This document shows positions 12,440-22,538 of a stretch of 64,000 nucleotides of DNA, in pieces. The first letter of the stretch is position 1; the number at the start of each line of letters is the position of its first letter. The translations under genes and the position numbers were made by a program. The DNA is from Onthophagus taurus (taxonomy: Eukaryota > Arthropoda > Insecta > Coleoptera > Scarabaeidae), in contig NC_091969.1 in NCBI RefSeq assembly GCF_036711975.1, positions 2,542,001 through 2,606,000 of the forward strand, written 5' to 3'. The notes under the pieces are model-generated. The model had not been told where the DNA came from, made no database searches, and saw only the letters and a list, made by a program, of their open reading frames with translations.

Positions 12440-14250
12440 ACTAGATAGGAGAGGTTCTGTGTCAACAGAATGATGTGAATTTATAGAAAATTCTCCAGGA
12501 AGACAAAGTGGTTGCCTAACTCAGCGGGAGAACAACGCCGATCTTCTTTTAAAGAGAATCAGAGTCCCAACAGGATTATTGGTGGTTCGTGATTCCACCT
12601 ATCGACATTTCCTATGGCTGTTATGGCGGTTTTGAGAGTCCTGTGCTTGTAAAATTGTAAAAGGGTGTGATAGATTGTGGTATGCCGATTCTGGAAAGAT
12701 ATTCACGGAGAAGAGTGTTTGCTACTGAAGAAGATGAAATATCATTTATAGGATAAGCTTCAGGCCAAAGTGTGAAGCGGTCGATTACTGTGAGGACATA
12801 AGAACATCCTAAAGATACTAAAGGTCCTAATAAATCTATATGGATATGCTGAAATCGTCCTTTAGGAATGGATATTTTCTCAACAAGGGATTTGGTATGT
12901 TGATGGATCTTTGTTTTCTGCTACTGGAGACATCTCATTCTTGTCCAAAATTGTATGTCCTTTGACATATGAGGCCAAATGAAGCGAGATTTAACACTGT
13001 GTAATGTAGAACGAAAACCTGAATAAGTTAAAGAATGAAATTTATTAAAAATTACTCTTCTATATTTTTAAGGTATATATATTTTAGGGGATGTCAAAGT
13101 AATGTCGCACCAAAGTACTAAATTTTAGCCTGCAATTTTTGTTTCAGATAAAAATATAAGTTAGTTATAATTGCATTTGGAAGCTGATTGTTTGTTGATT
13201 AAATAAGGTAATTGTTGATCTTGGTCCTGAGCATTTTTAATCATCTGTAAGTTTGGGTATTGATCTTCAAGGCAATCGACATTGATTCGTGACAATGTGT
13301 CTGCCACAATGTTCGATTTACCTTGCTCCCATACCTATATTTGAAGCATTAGTAGTTAACGAAAGCGACGCATGAATAGATGGATGCGCAAGTGTTATCG
13401 TAAAAGTAAGAAGTTCTTGAGTGAATGATAGTTCATGTTTGTTTGAACATGAAGAGATTGATTTGTCTTTACTAGAATTTAGACCAGGTGTTAAATTATA
13501 CAGTGGTGCTAATGAATGAACGAATGAATATATGATAAAAGTTTATCATACCTAAGAATCTTTGTAGCTCTTTTAAAGAAACAGTGCTGTACAGTTATTT
13601 AAATGCAAGTTGAAGTCTTGTATATGAGGAAGAGGGTAACGATCAAGAACAGTTAAAATTTAGATGATGATAATCTCCACAGGGTCCCCAACCATGGACG
13701 AAAATGATGAAAAATACCTAAAGATACGATAGTTTCAAATTTTTTTTTAGCAATATTAAATTTTTAATGATATGGTGATTTGTAGAATGCATCACTGGGG
13801 AAGAAAAATCTGGGGGAGAAATTAATTTTGAGTAGCATTTTAAAAGTTGTTTAAATTTCGTTTCAATAGAAAATAGTTTTGGTGAAGTTGAATTAGTTCG
13901 TTGGATTAAACGTATTGAACATAGATTGGTTTCCAAATCAATTAAAGGACGATTTTTAATATCTAATAAGATACCGTATTTATGTAAAAAATCGGCACAG
14001 ATAATTGTTTTTTTAACATCGGCTATAATAAATATGAAAGGGTAATTTCTTCTAAGATTTAATGATCACGTTAATAATTTTTTGTCATTAGTATTTATCG
14101 AATTTCCCTTAGCAGCCGAAAGGAATTTAGTAGAATCCTGTTTGTGTTGTAGATACAACGTGTGAGGAAGTACTGAAATATCTGCGAAGACAAAGATTGG
14201 CGAATAAATGAAGTAGAACCTCTTGGTCGCTAAAGAGTTGTAGTAATTAA
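12440..14250 (-). pseudogene. Decayed Ty3/gypsy retrotransposon pol
   Basis: Conceptual minus-strand reading gives, in retroviral order, a protease-like segment (about 13960-14230, with GNSIN, IIADV and CADFL), the linker before reverse transcriptase (PPDFSSPVMH, about 13780), an RNase H/connection segment (VADTLSRI, about 13300) and an integrase core (HIDLLGPL and VLTVIDRF, about 12780-12860). Stops and frameshifts are frequent and much of the RT core is missing. The longest uninterrupted frame is only about 70 codons. I did not identify its LTRs. Confidence 0.65.
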
Positions 14251-15779
14251 ATAATTTTAACTGTTTTTAAAAATTAAAATGCAAAGGCAGACGTGTTGTC
14301 TGGTTGGTTGCTTATAATCGAATGATATTTACATCGAAATCAACAAAAATGGTAACAAAGGTAATTTATGATAATAAGGTAATTTGATAAAAGTTATAAT
14401 TTCTATGTGTACGCTACAGTCGCTCTATATAGAATGCAAAACACCGGAGAATCACGTATGTACGATTTGTGTAGTCAAATATTCTCGACACATAAAACTT
14501 AAGCAGCACAATATTGTACCGGTCTTATGGTCTCGACGCAGAAGTACGAGCGCGTTAATTATAAACAGTCGAAAGAAATGTTCTAGTTGAAAAGAAATAA
14601 GTCATCTAATTGTAAAAAAATACAAATAATATAATTAAAAATAAACTACGTTTCTTCGTTAATAATGTAACGAAGTAACATTTTTTTTTTAATTCCGAAA
14701 AATTAATAACATCCGAATATACTTCCCACATTACCCCGACCTCCTACAGTTTCCGCCCGATTTAGAAAAATCCAAAAATTGATACCTTATCACCACCCAC
14801 ATATGCAACTTTATTCGCATTTTCCTTAATTTCTTAATTTCCTTAATTAAACTTCAAATTTTCATATTAATTCATTTAAAACCGTTAAACCTTTTTCTGA
14901 AAACGTTTCCTGACCGAATTTCAAATAAACAAAAGCAATTAGTGGAAATCGCCAAACGACGTAATTACCGAAAGCACATGGTTTCTGAAAATTGTTATTT
15001 AAAATAATTAAATAACACCGCAACGAAGTAAAATACGAAGAAGTATCAGTAATCAGTAATCAGGGTGTTACTGTAAACAAGGCCGACCGTCCCGTGTTAG
15101 TTTCAGCAGCCAGCGAGCTACCGTTCAGCTACCGTACAGCGACTATTTTTTTTATGATGCGGAATTAGAAATCCTAGAACAATCAAACCGATTTCAAACA
15201 ATTACTAGTATCATGAAATAACCGTTGAATGATTCTAAAGACGATCCGATTATGATTAACATGATTATTAACCAAAATCATCCCGCATCTTAATTAATTA
15301 ATTTACTTCATTCCTGATGGTCATCCATGGAAAATACTACCCGTATAGGATTGCCCCGGACACCGGCCAACTGCTGAAGCTACTTTGTGTTGAAGTGCGC
15401 GTTCATTAATACTGATTAATCGAAGTTAACGTGAAACACGCGGTCGGGAAAACGTTTATGTAGGTAAGTGCCGTAAACGCTAACCGATTTTGTTAATTAT
15501 ATTTTTGTAAATTTCTACATAAACAAGGGCATCTTTTGAATTATATTATAAATTTTTCCGATAATTATTTTTAATTAATTATCACTCCGCTATTCCTTAA
15601 TAAATTTTATCCGCTCAAAAAAGGGATTTAGTTAATTTTGTACCCCGCATCCGATAACGCCGTTAAAATTTTGCTATTGTCATTAATTAGCCCCGCACAT
15701 TATAATTTAGTTTTGATAACTTGTTTCAATACGATCCCCACCTCGGAAAAATCCAGTTTTCACCCCGAACAAGTATAAG
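14251..15779. other. No gene seen
   Basis: AT-rich upstream flank of the gypsy pol remnant. It could include gag or LTR sequence too decayed to read. Nothing supports a gene. Confidence 0.35.
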
Positions 15780-16190
15780 TAGCCGGTCAAAATTTCACAT
15801 TCAACCAGTCTTCAACTGTCAGAATCAGTCTTCAACTGTCTTGATCAGTCTTCGACCGTTCTGGATTAGTCTTCGACAGTCTTCAAGAGTCTTCAGCCGT
15901 CATCAACCGTCTTCAAGAAGTTCGCCAGACTTCACCGAAAAATCTCCGAGTTTTGGAAATAACCGAGTTTCATCGTAAGTTTCTTTTTGGTCTTGCAATT
16001 GTGGGACTTTGATTTTATTTTCCGCAATACTTTCCCCGACCTGGTGTTGCTGCGAGTTTTCCGCAACACTCTTCCGACCTGGTACTGCTGCGAGTTTTCC
16101 GCAATACTTTCCCCGACCTGGTGTTGCTGCGAGTTTTCCGCAACATCTTTCCGACCTGGTGCTGCCGCGAGTTTTCCGTAGCACTTCATC
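15780..16190. repeat. Two short tandem repeat blocks
   Basis: 15808-15913 holds degenerate copies of a unit like CAGTCTTCAACTGTC. 16022-16190 holds about four copies of a 38-39-bp unit starting CCGCAATACTTTCCCCGACC, each including GCTGCGAGTTTT. Open frames on both strands here are by-products of a period close to a multiple of three. A decayed LTR is possible. Confidence 0.7.
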
Positions 16191-16633
16191 CAGACCAATT
16201 ATTCCCTTATGAATAATTATTTCAATCACGTCCGAAGTACGGGTGCCACAAGATTGCACTAGGCCAGACATTTACCGATTATATATTTAAATAAAGATTT
16301 TTTTTACCTTCCTCCGTAAACTCCTATGTTGATTTTTTTTATTATTAATAAATTTTGATTTTATTTCTTAATTTATGAACCGCATGTTTTTATTTTTTTG
16401 ACCCTCTCTAAAACACCCTGAATCTCCGACTGTAACCCCCAAAAGCTACTTGGAGGCGAAAGAGTTCCTTAACTCTGTAAACATAAGGTAGCGCCCGAGA
16501 CCGTTAACATCCCGAACATAAAAAATAGGGCACCAAGACCCCTTTCCTAGGACCGAAGCAGGAAAGGACGTCGCAATAAGTAAAGAGTGTGACTGATTCA
16601 CATAGATGTAATACTAAATAATATAATTCTCGT

Positions 16634-16758
16634 TGAACTAAAATTAGAACTAAAACTAGAACTAACACTAGAAACTTTCGCATTTTGCCGGGCGTCTTTT
16701 AAGAAAAACGATAATTTTAGTTCAATTAACACCGGCCGTGAAAGCCTTCGTACTTATA
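16634..16758. repeat. Dispersed palindromic repeat family, copy 4
   Basis: A short copy with the TAGAACTAACACTAGAAACT arm, a truncated centre and the ACACCGGCCGTGAAAGCC end. Confidence 0.75.
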
Positions 16759-17084
16759 ATATAATTCTCCCTTTAAAAAAGTGTAACGCAATTGCTCTAG
16801 TGGAGTATCAGACCACCCCAACTGTTGCTTTTCTCAAAAATGGTTAAAAATAAAAAATGTCTGATTTATGAATGACAATAATGTAGTAGAAGAATATCTA
16901 AAACCAAATAATTGAAAAAAATTGGTTTAAAAGATATGAAGCAAAAACTGGTGTCTGGGTATCTAAACACCCCAGTATAGTACTTGAGTGTTAAATGTGA
17001 CACCATCAGTGTTTAACTACGGTTCAGCATCGAGTTACTCAAATGCCGGACCGGTGCTTAGACATTTGAACGCGGCGACGGTTT

Positions 17085-17279
17085 GATCTTGCATCCAAAC
17101 TTCTAACTTCGCTCGTTACGTTATCTTTGTCAAGAATTCGATCACGCTTTCTTCCGATTTTCCAGATAACACTGGCAAACCAGTTAACGAAATTTTAGAC
17201 ACAGTTTTTGGTGCTTCTGATTTACGTTATCTTAAACAAACTTTAATTGAGTTAAGTAGAGAAATTTACGATTCCTGAC
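17085..17279 (+). other. Coding-like fragment of unknown gene
   Basis: About 62 codons are open and end in TGA at about 17276-17278 (segments DFPDNTGKPVNEILDTVFGA and LIELSREIYDS). The composition looks like real protein. I do not recognise the family and there is no start or upstream exon. It stops almost exactly at a Polinton-terminus-like sequence, so it may be the old target of that insertion. Confidence 0.3.
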
Positions 17280-17365
17280 CGTAATGTATTAATGCCGGTT
17301 CTGGCGCAGGAACAAGCGCATGGGCAGTTCCAACCCTGTGACGTCACACTCCAATGTATTCAGCA
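17280..17365 (+). repeat. Polinton left-terminus-like sequence (P3 candidate)
   Basis: CGTAATGTATTAATGCC matches 13 of 17 bases of the proven P2 terminus AGTAGTGTAAGAATGCC. The next bases keep the order seen at the P2 end: GGTTCTGG, GGAAC, TGACGTCAC, CAATGTATT. It could be the left end of the old Polinton P3. No matching 6-bp duplication was found at 56182, so the pairing is unproven. Confidence 0.45.
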
Positions 17366-17417
17366 TGAGCGACTTGTCGGATGAGTTGTTGGCTCGATAA
17401 CTCGTGTAATACCATAT

Positions 17418-17745
17418 ACTGGATGTATCTGAATGATAATATGATATACATATGATATGATATATATATATATGATATATATATGATAATATGATATACA
17501 TATATATGATATACTTTGATATATGAACCATGGGCGACTTTGGCTCCCCTAAGGAGCTACACACCTCCAAAAATGGCTGAAAATTTTGGTTTAATTTTTT
17601 TTCTCAAAAACCCTAAACGATAGGTAAACGAAATTTGGAATATGTTTAACTCATAATAGGGCACGTTTTGACCCTCTTTGTACTTTCAACCCACCCTTCT
17701 AAACTACTAAACGTAGCCACCCCCTTTATATTTTTACACTACCCG
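17418..17745 (+). mobile_element. Fragment of the foldback element found complete at 62.3 kb
   Basis: Starts with GGATGTATCTGAATGA, has an AT/TA dinucleotide-like insertion, then matches the 62.3-kb element through GATATATGAACCATGGG, CCCCTAAGGAGCTACAC and TTAACTCATAATAGGGC to about 17745. Only one arm is present. Confidence 0.7.
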
Positions 17746-18839
17746 ATTAACTTACTACCCGATTTTCGATATTTTCTTTTGGTTTATTTTTATATTTACA
17801 TTTATTTTTTTTGTTTACCATTTATTTTTTTAATAAATTTATTTCTTTGGTATATGATTTTGCCGATTTCTTGTTTTGTGTTATATGTTGGTGTCGTCGA
17901 ACCTTTTCCTTTCCAACCCTCTTGGCAGTTAGAGCGATCTGCAACTGAAACTGCGTGGCGCCTTATAAATTCAGACCCACCCCATCTTCACTGGGAAGCC
18001 GAGGTGTTGCAGATCTGCGCACTTATTTTTAAGGGTTCGATTGTGTTGTCGTTTCTTTTTGTAGAGAAGTCGTCACACTATGGGTACTACTTTCAAAATA
18101 TTTGGCAGCAATATGTTTTAGAACATTCTCACACGATGGTGATATCATATTTTCAATGATTTTTAATATGAATGAATTGTTTTACAATCGATGTTATTTT
18201 TGCCCAAATAACGAAGTAGATGTTTATTACAAAAAAAGTTTAATTGTTTCTTTCGTGTCTACCGCTACTTGATATTTGGACAACAATAACATTGAGTGAT
18301 AATTAACTTTAACTAAAATGATAATTTATAGTTAAAGAAAACCATCTACAATAATTGCATTTTAAAGCTGTATAAAATACGAGCGAAACACTTCAAACAC
18401 TTTAAAATTTACGATTCGTGCAAGCGCTTTCGCGACATTGGGCCATGACAAAGACAGACAAATACATCATTCCGTCTGCCTTTGATGCAAACGCTCTCCT
18501 CTCATTGCTTAAATATTGAGTCAGCGATATAGGAGATAGTATATACAAGGTACATGAATATATTTATCAACCTTGAGTATATATATATGTGTAACATCAT
18601 CCATCGGAGAAATCCTGAAGAGTACGTCATACAAGGGTGAGTTGTTGGTTGCATAACTCGTGTAACGCCATCTAGCGGAGAAATTCGGTGGTGTAAAAAT
18701 AGAAATAACAATTATATGATAACACATTTATCATTTAATTGTTAAGTAAAACATAAATATTCTAATATAACTACTGTTTACAAATTTATATCCATACAGA
18801 GAAACATCGGATTACATATCAGATTTCTTGAAAAAACAA
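17746..18839. other. No gene seen; degenerate terminal-repeat-like motifs
   Basis: AT-rich. Around 18590-18690 are two copies of a GGAGAAAT...CGTGTAAC-type unit with CGCCATCTAGCGG, resembling CACCTAGCGGTGG motifs in the P1 terminal repeat. I judge the open frame at 17668-18159 spurious: it is a hydrophobic translation of poly-T tracts. Confidence 0.35.
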
Positions 18840-18930
18840 ATTTCTAGAAATAACAGGTGTTATTGCTACATAAAATGCGAATAAAGCGGTTTTTATTATT
18901 AAATCACCGAGGTTAAGTGAACTTTACTTA
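18840..18930 (-). repeat. Segment inverted relative to 53960-54060
   Basis: In reverse complement this reads CGGTGATTTAATAATAAAAA and then CCGCTTTATTCGCATTTTA, followed by AATAACACCTG. It matches 53990-54060 closely. This is the best evidence that old Polinton P3 had terminal repeats on both sides of the nested block. Confidence 0.55.
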
Positions 18931-19052
18931 ACTTACTTGCACCTCACAATAAATTTAATCGTTTTAAGTTTTTTAACATTACATTTACTTAATATAGTTA
19001 ATCTATATGAAATTAAACAATAATTATTTACTTAAAATTGTATTAACATTAC

Positions 19053-19382
19053 TTAACACGTTATGCTATAATGACCCCAAGCTAATGTATTAATTCCGTT
19101 ATCACAAATATATCGCTTGGAGTCATTTCGTGAAAGAACCAATTTATTTTGTAATACAGTAAATATTCTGCGGTTAAAACTTCTAAATAATGTTTGTTGT
19201 TTAAATAATACCAATTTCGAATTTAGACAATCTAAATAATTTTGAAAAGAGATGTGATGTTTAACAACGGCCTTCTTAACTCCTTTGAATTTTTTGGTAA
19301 TCCGCCCATCTGCGACCCTTTTAGCCTTTGACCTCAAACCAACAAATTCGACCATTATGTTTCCACAATTCTCATCTTTCAT
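19053..19382 (-). pseudogene. Polinton PolB, C-terminal fragment
   Basis: About 109 codons closely match the last tenth of the intact PolB at 32395-36432 (both contain MKDENCGNIMVEF, SFQNYLDCLNSK and WGHYSI). It lacks everything upstream, including all catalytic motifs. Two residues are lost in the segment corresponding to RSKVYANRVADG. It is an orphan 3' end of a P2-like element, just inside the terminal-repeat-like segment at 18840-18930. Confidence 0.85.
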
Positions 19383-19703
19383 TTTAATTTAATTAATTTT
19401 AGTTTGTATTTTATTGTTTTGCTATTGTTTTGGTTTGATTTTAATACATTTAATTTATTATTTAAATTTAACTAAATTTCTTTTATTTTTATTTCTTTTT
19501 TTTTTATTTTTTTCTTTTTTTTTTTTAACTAAAAGTGATGGCAAAATTTTCCATAAGAAAATATTTGTGCTGATAAAATATAGAAACTGACGTTTTTTTG
19601 TTCATAGTGATATCTCAATTTGTTCGGAAGTTAAACAGGGGGGGGGTTACTTTACGCTAGCACTGTATATTTTATTATTACATACATAAAATAATACATA
19701 AAA

Positions 19704-20106
19704 TTATTGTTTCCTTAGCATGTGAGAGCGCCGCGGATTCGCTATCGCTCCATCTAAAAAACAATAAAGAATAGTATTTCATGAAATAAAAAAATAAAAA
19801 AAAAACTTACGTTTAGTCTCAGCATCGGCGCTTGGAGACTTGGAACTCCCTCTCGTTATCCTCTCGTTATCTAAAATCGATTTTAAATAATCAATATTTA
19901 ATTCATAAGACAAATGAAAAAAGAAAAGAACTTGCATTTTTGGTTGCGATTAAAATTTGTTTCCCCCGCTTGAAGGTAATCGTTTTTATAATCTAAAAAA
20001 AAATCAAATTTAAATAATCAATATTTAATTCATAAGATAAACGAAAAAGAAAAAACTTACATTCTTCCTCATATCGGACGAAATTCGCATCTGATGACAA
20101 TGACAT
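19704..20106 (-). CDS. Predicted four-exon small gene with all introns in phase 1
   Basis: Exons at 20061-20106, 19936-19992, 19811-19870 and 19704-19753 join into one 70-codon frame. Introns are 68, 65 and 57 bp, each ends in a poly-T tract and AG, and each splits a codon after its first base. Donors are GTAAGT, GCAAGT (a GC-AG intron) and GTAAGT. Introns 1 and 2 share the stretch TTATGAATTAAATATTGATT, so an exon-intron unit was probably duplicated. The product is small and charged with no recognised domain. A TTTATATAA-like box lies about 45 bp upstream of the ATG, and the BEL element is inserted about 107 bp upstream. A gene of old Polinton P3 by position. No transcript evidence. Confidence 0.5.
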
Positions 20107-20213
20107 TGTAGAATTAATAACTCTTAGTACATATTATAAAGAATTTATATAACTCGAATTATCGCTATCCGGAGGATGCAGGCGGTTAATTAATATATTT
20201 TTTGCATAGCAAT

Positions 20214-20553
20214 TGTTCAAAGTTTTATAATTTAAGTTAATTAGTCGGCCGTTCCGTATTTTATTCGTTATTGTTATTCAGTTGTTCTAACGAGTTGTTG
20301 TAGTTGACATCAAAAAGCGTAATAAATCGTTCCGTGTAATTTTCCTTAAAAAGTGGTTTCAATCGTGTTAATACACACGTTCGATAGAAGCACTTCGGCT
20401 TTTATTTGCTATTCGAAGAGATACTTCTACTTATTCTACAAGAACAGTAAGATTTTTCCTTTTTGACAGTTTTTTTCTAACCCCCGCGTTTTTAAGTAAC
20501 TTTCTATAAGCGTCTCAGATTTTTCCCGCGCCGGTCTCGACTATTTCTTAACA
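20214..20553 (+). repeat. BEL 5' LTR
   Basis: Starts TGTTCAAAG and ends TTCTTAACA. It differs from the 3' LTR at only a few sites, mainly in the first 30 bp and one C/T near the end, so the insertion is fairly young. Confidence 0.85.
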
Positions 20554-20558
20554 TTTTT

Positions 20559-20574
20559 TGGTCCTTCGAGCCGG
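20559..20574 (+). promoter_or_regulatory. Primer-binding site candidate of BEL element
   Basis: TGGTCCTTCGAGCCGG starts five bases after the LTR end. It begins with TGG, the complement of the tRNA CCA tail. I cannot name the tRNA from memory. Confidence 0.6.
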
Positions 20575-20669
20575 ATATAACCGGAAGTGCGGAGAGAAGG
20601 CCGAGATTTTTTGAGACGTTTTGAGTATTTTTCTATTTTTCATTTTCGTTATTGTGTGTTTACGTTACC

Positions 20670-20873
20670 ATGGCGACCGCTCGTGAAATTGACTTAAACC
20701 CGATTTTCGAACGGCAAAATTACATTCACGGGTTAATTTCTCGGACAATAGATAATTTGAAAAAGCTCGCGATCGCTAAACGTACTCGCGGAAACATTCA
20801 AAGTCGTTTAGAACGACTTGAGACTAATTGGGATGAGTTTAATAATGCTCATAAACAATTAATTCAGTATCGC
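20670..20873 (+). pseudogene. BEL/Pao Gag N-terminal fragment
   Basis: The ATG at 20670 opens a frame whose first 68 residues (MATAREIDLNPIF, then a Lys/Arg-rich helical stretch) look like the start of a BEL-family Gag. Position after an LTR and primer site supports this. The frame is cut at 20873 by the left terminus of Polinton P1 and continues only a few codons into it before a stop. Confidence 0.6.
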
Positions 20874-20979
20874 AGTAGTGTAAAAAGGCCGATTCTGGAC
20901 AGGAAGTGATCCTGATCCTCCCTCGCGCATGCGCAGTGAAGCGGATATGACGTCAGCGCATGCGCAGTACGTGTATGTA

Positions 20980-21305
20980 ATGTTGGTTGCCTACCTCGTG
21001 GGGCGCCACCTAGCGATAGATAGCGGAACTAACCACCTAGCGGTGGGTGGTGAAACTAACGCCATGTTGGTTGGTTGCCTACTTCATGGGACGCCACCTA
21101 GCGGTGGGTGGTGGAACTAACGCCATGTTGGTCGCCTACTTCATGGGACGCCACCTAGCGGTGGGTGGTGGAACTAAGGTGGGTGGTGGAACTAACGCCA
21201 TGTTGGTTGCCTACTTCATGGGACGCCACCTAGCGGTGGGTGGTGGAACTAACGCCATGTTGGTTGCCTACTTCATGGGACGCCACCTAGCGGTGGATGG
21301 TGGAA
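20980..21305 (+). repeat. 57-bp tandem array in P1 left TIR
   Basis: About five copies, some partial, of a unit including CGCCACCTAGCGGTGGGTGG and AACTAACGCCATGTTGGTTG. The period is a multiple of three, so it translates as a repeated 19-residue peptide (MLVAYFMGRHLAVGGGTNA), probably by chance. The right terminal repeat has no such array. Confidence 0.85.
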
Positions 21306-21354
21306 CTTAGCGGTTTAGAGTTCCGTAGGGCGCGGTAAGGGGGTTGGGTGATAG

Positions 21355-21582
21355 ATGGCGCGCGTAAATTTAAAATTGGTGTCACCTAGCGGTGGAACGT
21401 TGAGTGATAAATGGCGCGCGTCTGGGCGTTCTAAATCAAAAGGAATTGAACTGATAGCTGCAAGGAGAAATCTAGAAACTTTAAAGTCAATAAACCACCG
21501 AAACCTTTCCAGTTTAATGAAGTTGAACAGAACAAAAAATAAAAAAACAAAAATAAATATTAATTTATTAATTAAAACATAA
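21355..21582 (+). CDS. Small TIR-encoded frame, left copy (doubtful)
   Basis: 75 codons from ATG. The right copy (43280-43513) differs at the first residues and at one internal Lys/Gln. It is basic and Ser/Lys-rich with no domain I know. Its first codons overlap the CACCTAGCGGTGG motif common in the terminal repeats, so it may be a frame without function. Conservation of both copies reflects overall repeat identity and does not prove coding. Confidence 0.25.
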   Translation: MARVNLKLVSPSGGTLSDKWRASGRSKSKGIELIAARRNLETLKSINHRNLSSLMKLNRTKNKKTKININLLIKT

Positions 21583-22151
21583 ATTTAATAATACAATTAG
21601 ATTAATAAACCTCCGCGATACGTTTTGGTAAAAATACGAATAAACCATCCTACAAATCAACAACTGATGGCCATGTAGATGATGTAATCCGCTTCACAGA
21701 CGTAAATCACATATAATTTATTCACTTCTAATTCAGATATGTTCTTCTTCGGGGCAAATTGATACTGCTCTATAACTGATTTAAACGTGACATACTAGCT
21801 TGAGTTGCTTTATAACGTGAGCGAGCGGTGTGAGCAGTAGTAGAAGGTAACAACTGACTTCTATATGAAAATTTTAACCGTTTATACCATCGGGAACAAC
21901 CTTGAAAAATGTTAGAATGTGTGTTGCACAACAACAACAATAACTTAAACGTTTATACGTAATTAGACGAATATAAAGTTGTTATACAATGCAAATAATA
22001 TATTATGCATTTTATTTTCTCGAATCTTCGCCGCACCTTGATTTATTGACAGTGTATGCAAATAGAAATGCAAATGAAAATAGAAATTTAAAATGCAATA
22101 AAATAAAGTTGACTATAATACAATGTATGACGTGTTTTAACTGGAATAAAT

Positions 22152-22346
22152 ATGAAATCGGTTCGATTTAAGGAAGAGATTGAGATTTATGAAGTAGAGT
22201 GTGATGATGTACATAAAAGAGCAAGAAGTGGACGGGAATGGTTAGAGGCGGTAATTGATAGACAACGATTTCAAAGACGTATTAAAGAAATTGAACGAAT
22301 TGTTGATAAAATATTGCGTGAAAAACGGTTAAAAATGAATGAATAA
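22152..22346 (+). CDS. PPP1R15/GADD34-like PP1 regulator encoded in TIR (left copy)
   Basis: A 64-aa frame from ATG. Residues 2-6 KSVRF form an RVxF-type PP1-docking motif, followed by an acidic hydrophobic stretch (EEIEIYEVE). About 24 residues on come W30, DR36-37, RF39-40 and RRI42-44 in a predicted helix. This order and spacing is the core of the PPP1R15 family, which brings protein phosphatase 1 to phosphorylated eIF2alpha and restores translation. Several large DNA viruses encode such proteins against host eIF2alpha kinases. Here it would be reduced to almost the functional core. Family assignment is by motif only. The right copy at 30735-30929 differs near its C terminus (KLLK versus KRLK). 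Confidence 0.65.
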   Translation: MKSVRFKEEIEIYEVECDDVHKRARSGREWLEAVIDRQRFQRRIKEIERIVDKILREKRLKMNE

Positions 22347-22538
22347 ATAAAACATAATAAAATATATTGTTTTAATTACTTTAGTTTTAGTATACAGTTG
22401 TATAAAACCTATTGATGCACAAAAGAAACGTTTAAACAAAACATATAATTTGAAGGCGGAGGAGATAAGTATACTACTAAAATAAGGGCCAGATAACATA
22501 TTAAAAAAGTTGTTTTATTTAAAAAAATCTAATTACTA

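Larger units (their letters stand above)
20874..22406 (+). repeat. P1 left terminal inverted repeat
   Basis: The inner part (about 21375-22406) is nearly identical in reverse complement to 43513-42708 plus 30932-30673. The outer part holds the terminus, a GGACAGGAAG/TGACGTCA block as in other Polinton ends here, and the 57-bp tandem array. It carries two small frames (21355-21582 and 22152-22346). A fossil LPKRI-type coding segment lies at about 21600-21675, read on the minus strand. Confidence 0.85.

Noticed and set aside
15903..16271. Overlapping frames on both strands with repeated peptides
   Set aside because: All explained by the 38-39-bp tandem repeat.
17668..18159. 163-codon hydrophobic open frame on plus strand
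   Set aside because: Translation of poly-T-rich DNA; half of it overlaps the foldback element fragment, and there is no homology pattern or codon structure.
20929..21310. Two overlapping frames with a repeated 19-residue peptide
   Set aside because: Produced by a 57-bp tandem repeat whose period is a multiple of three. No start context or domain.
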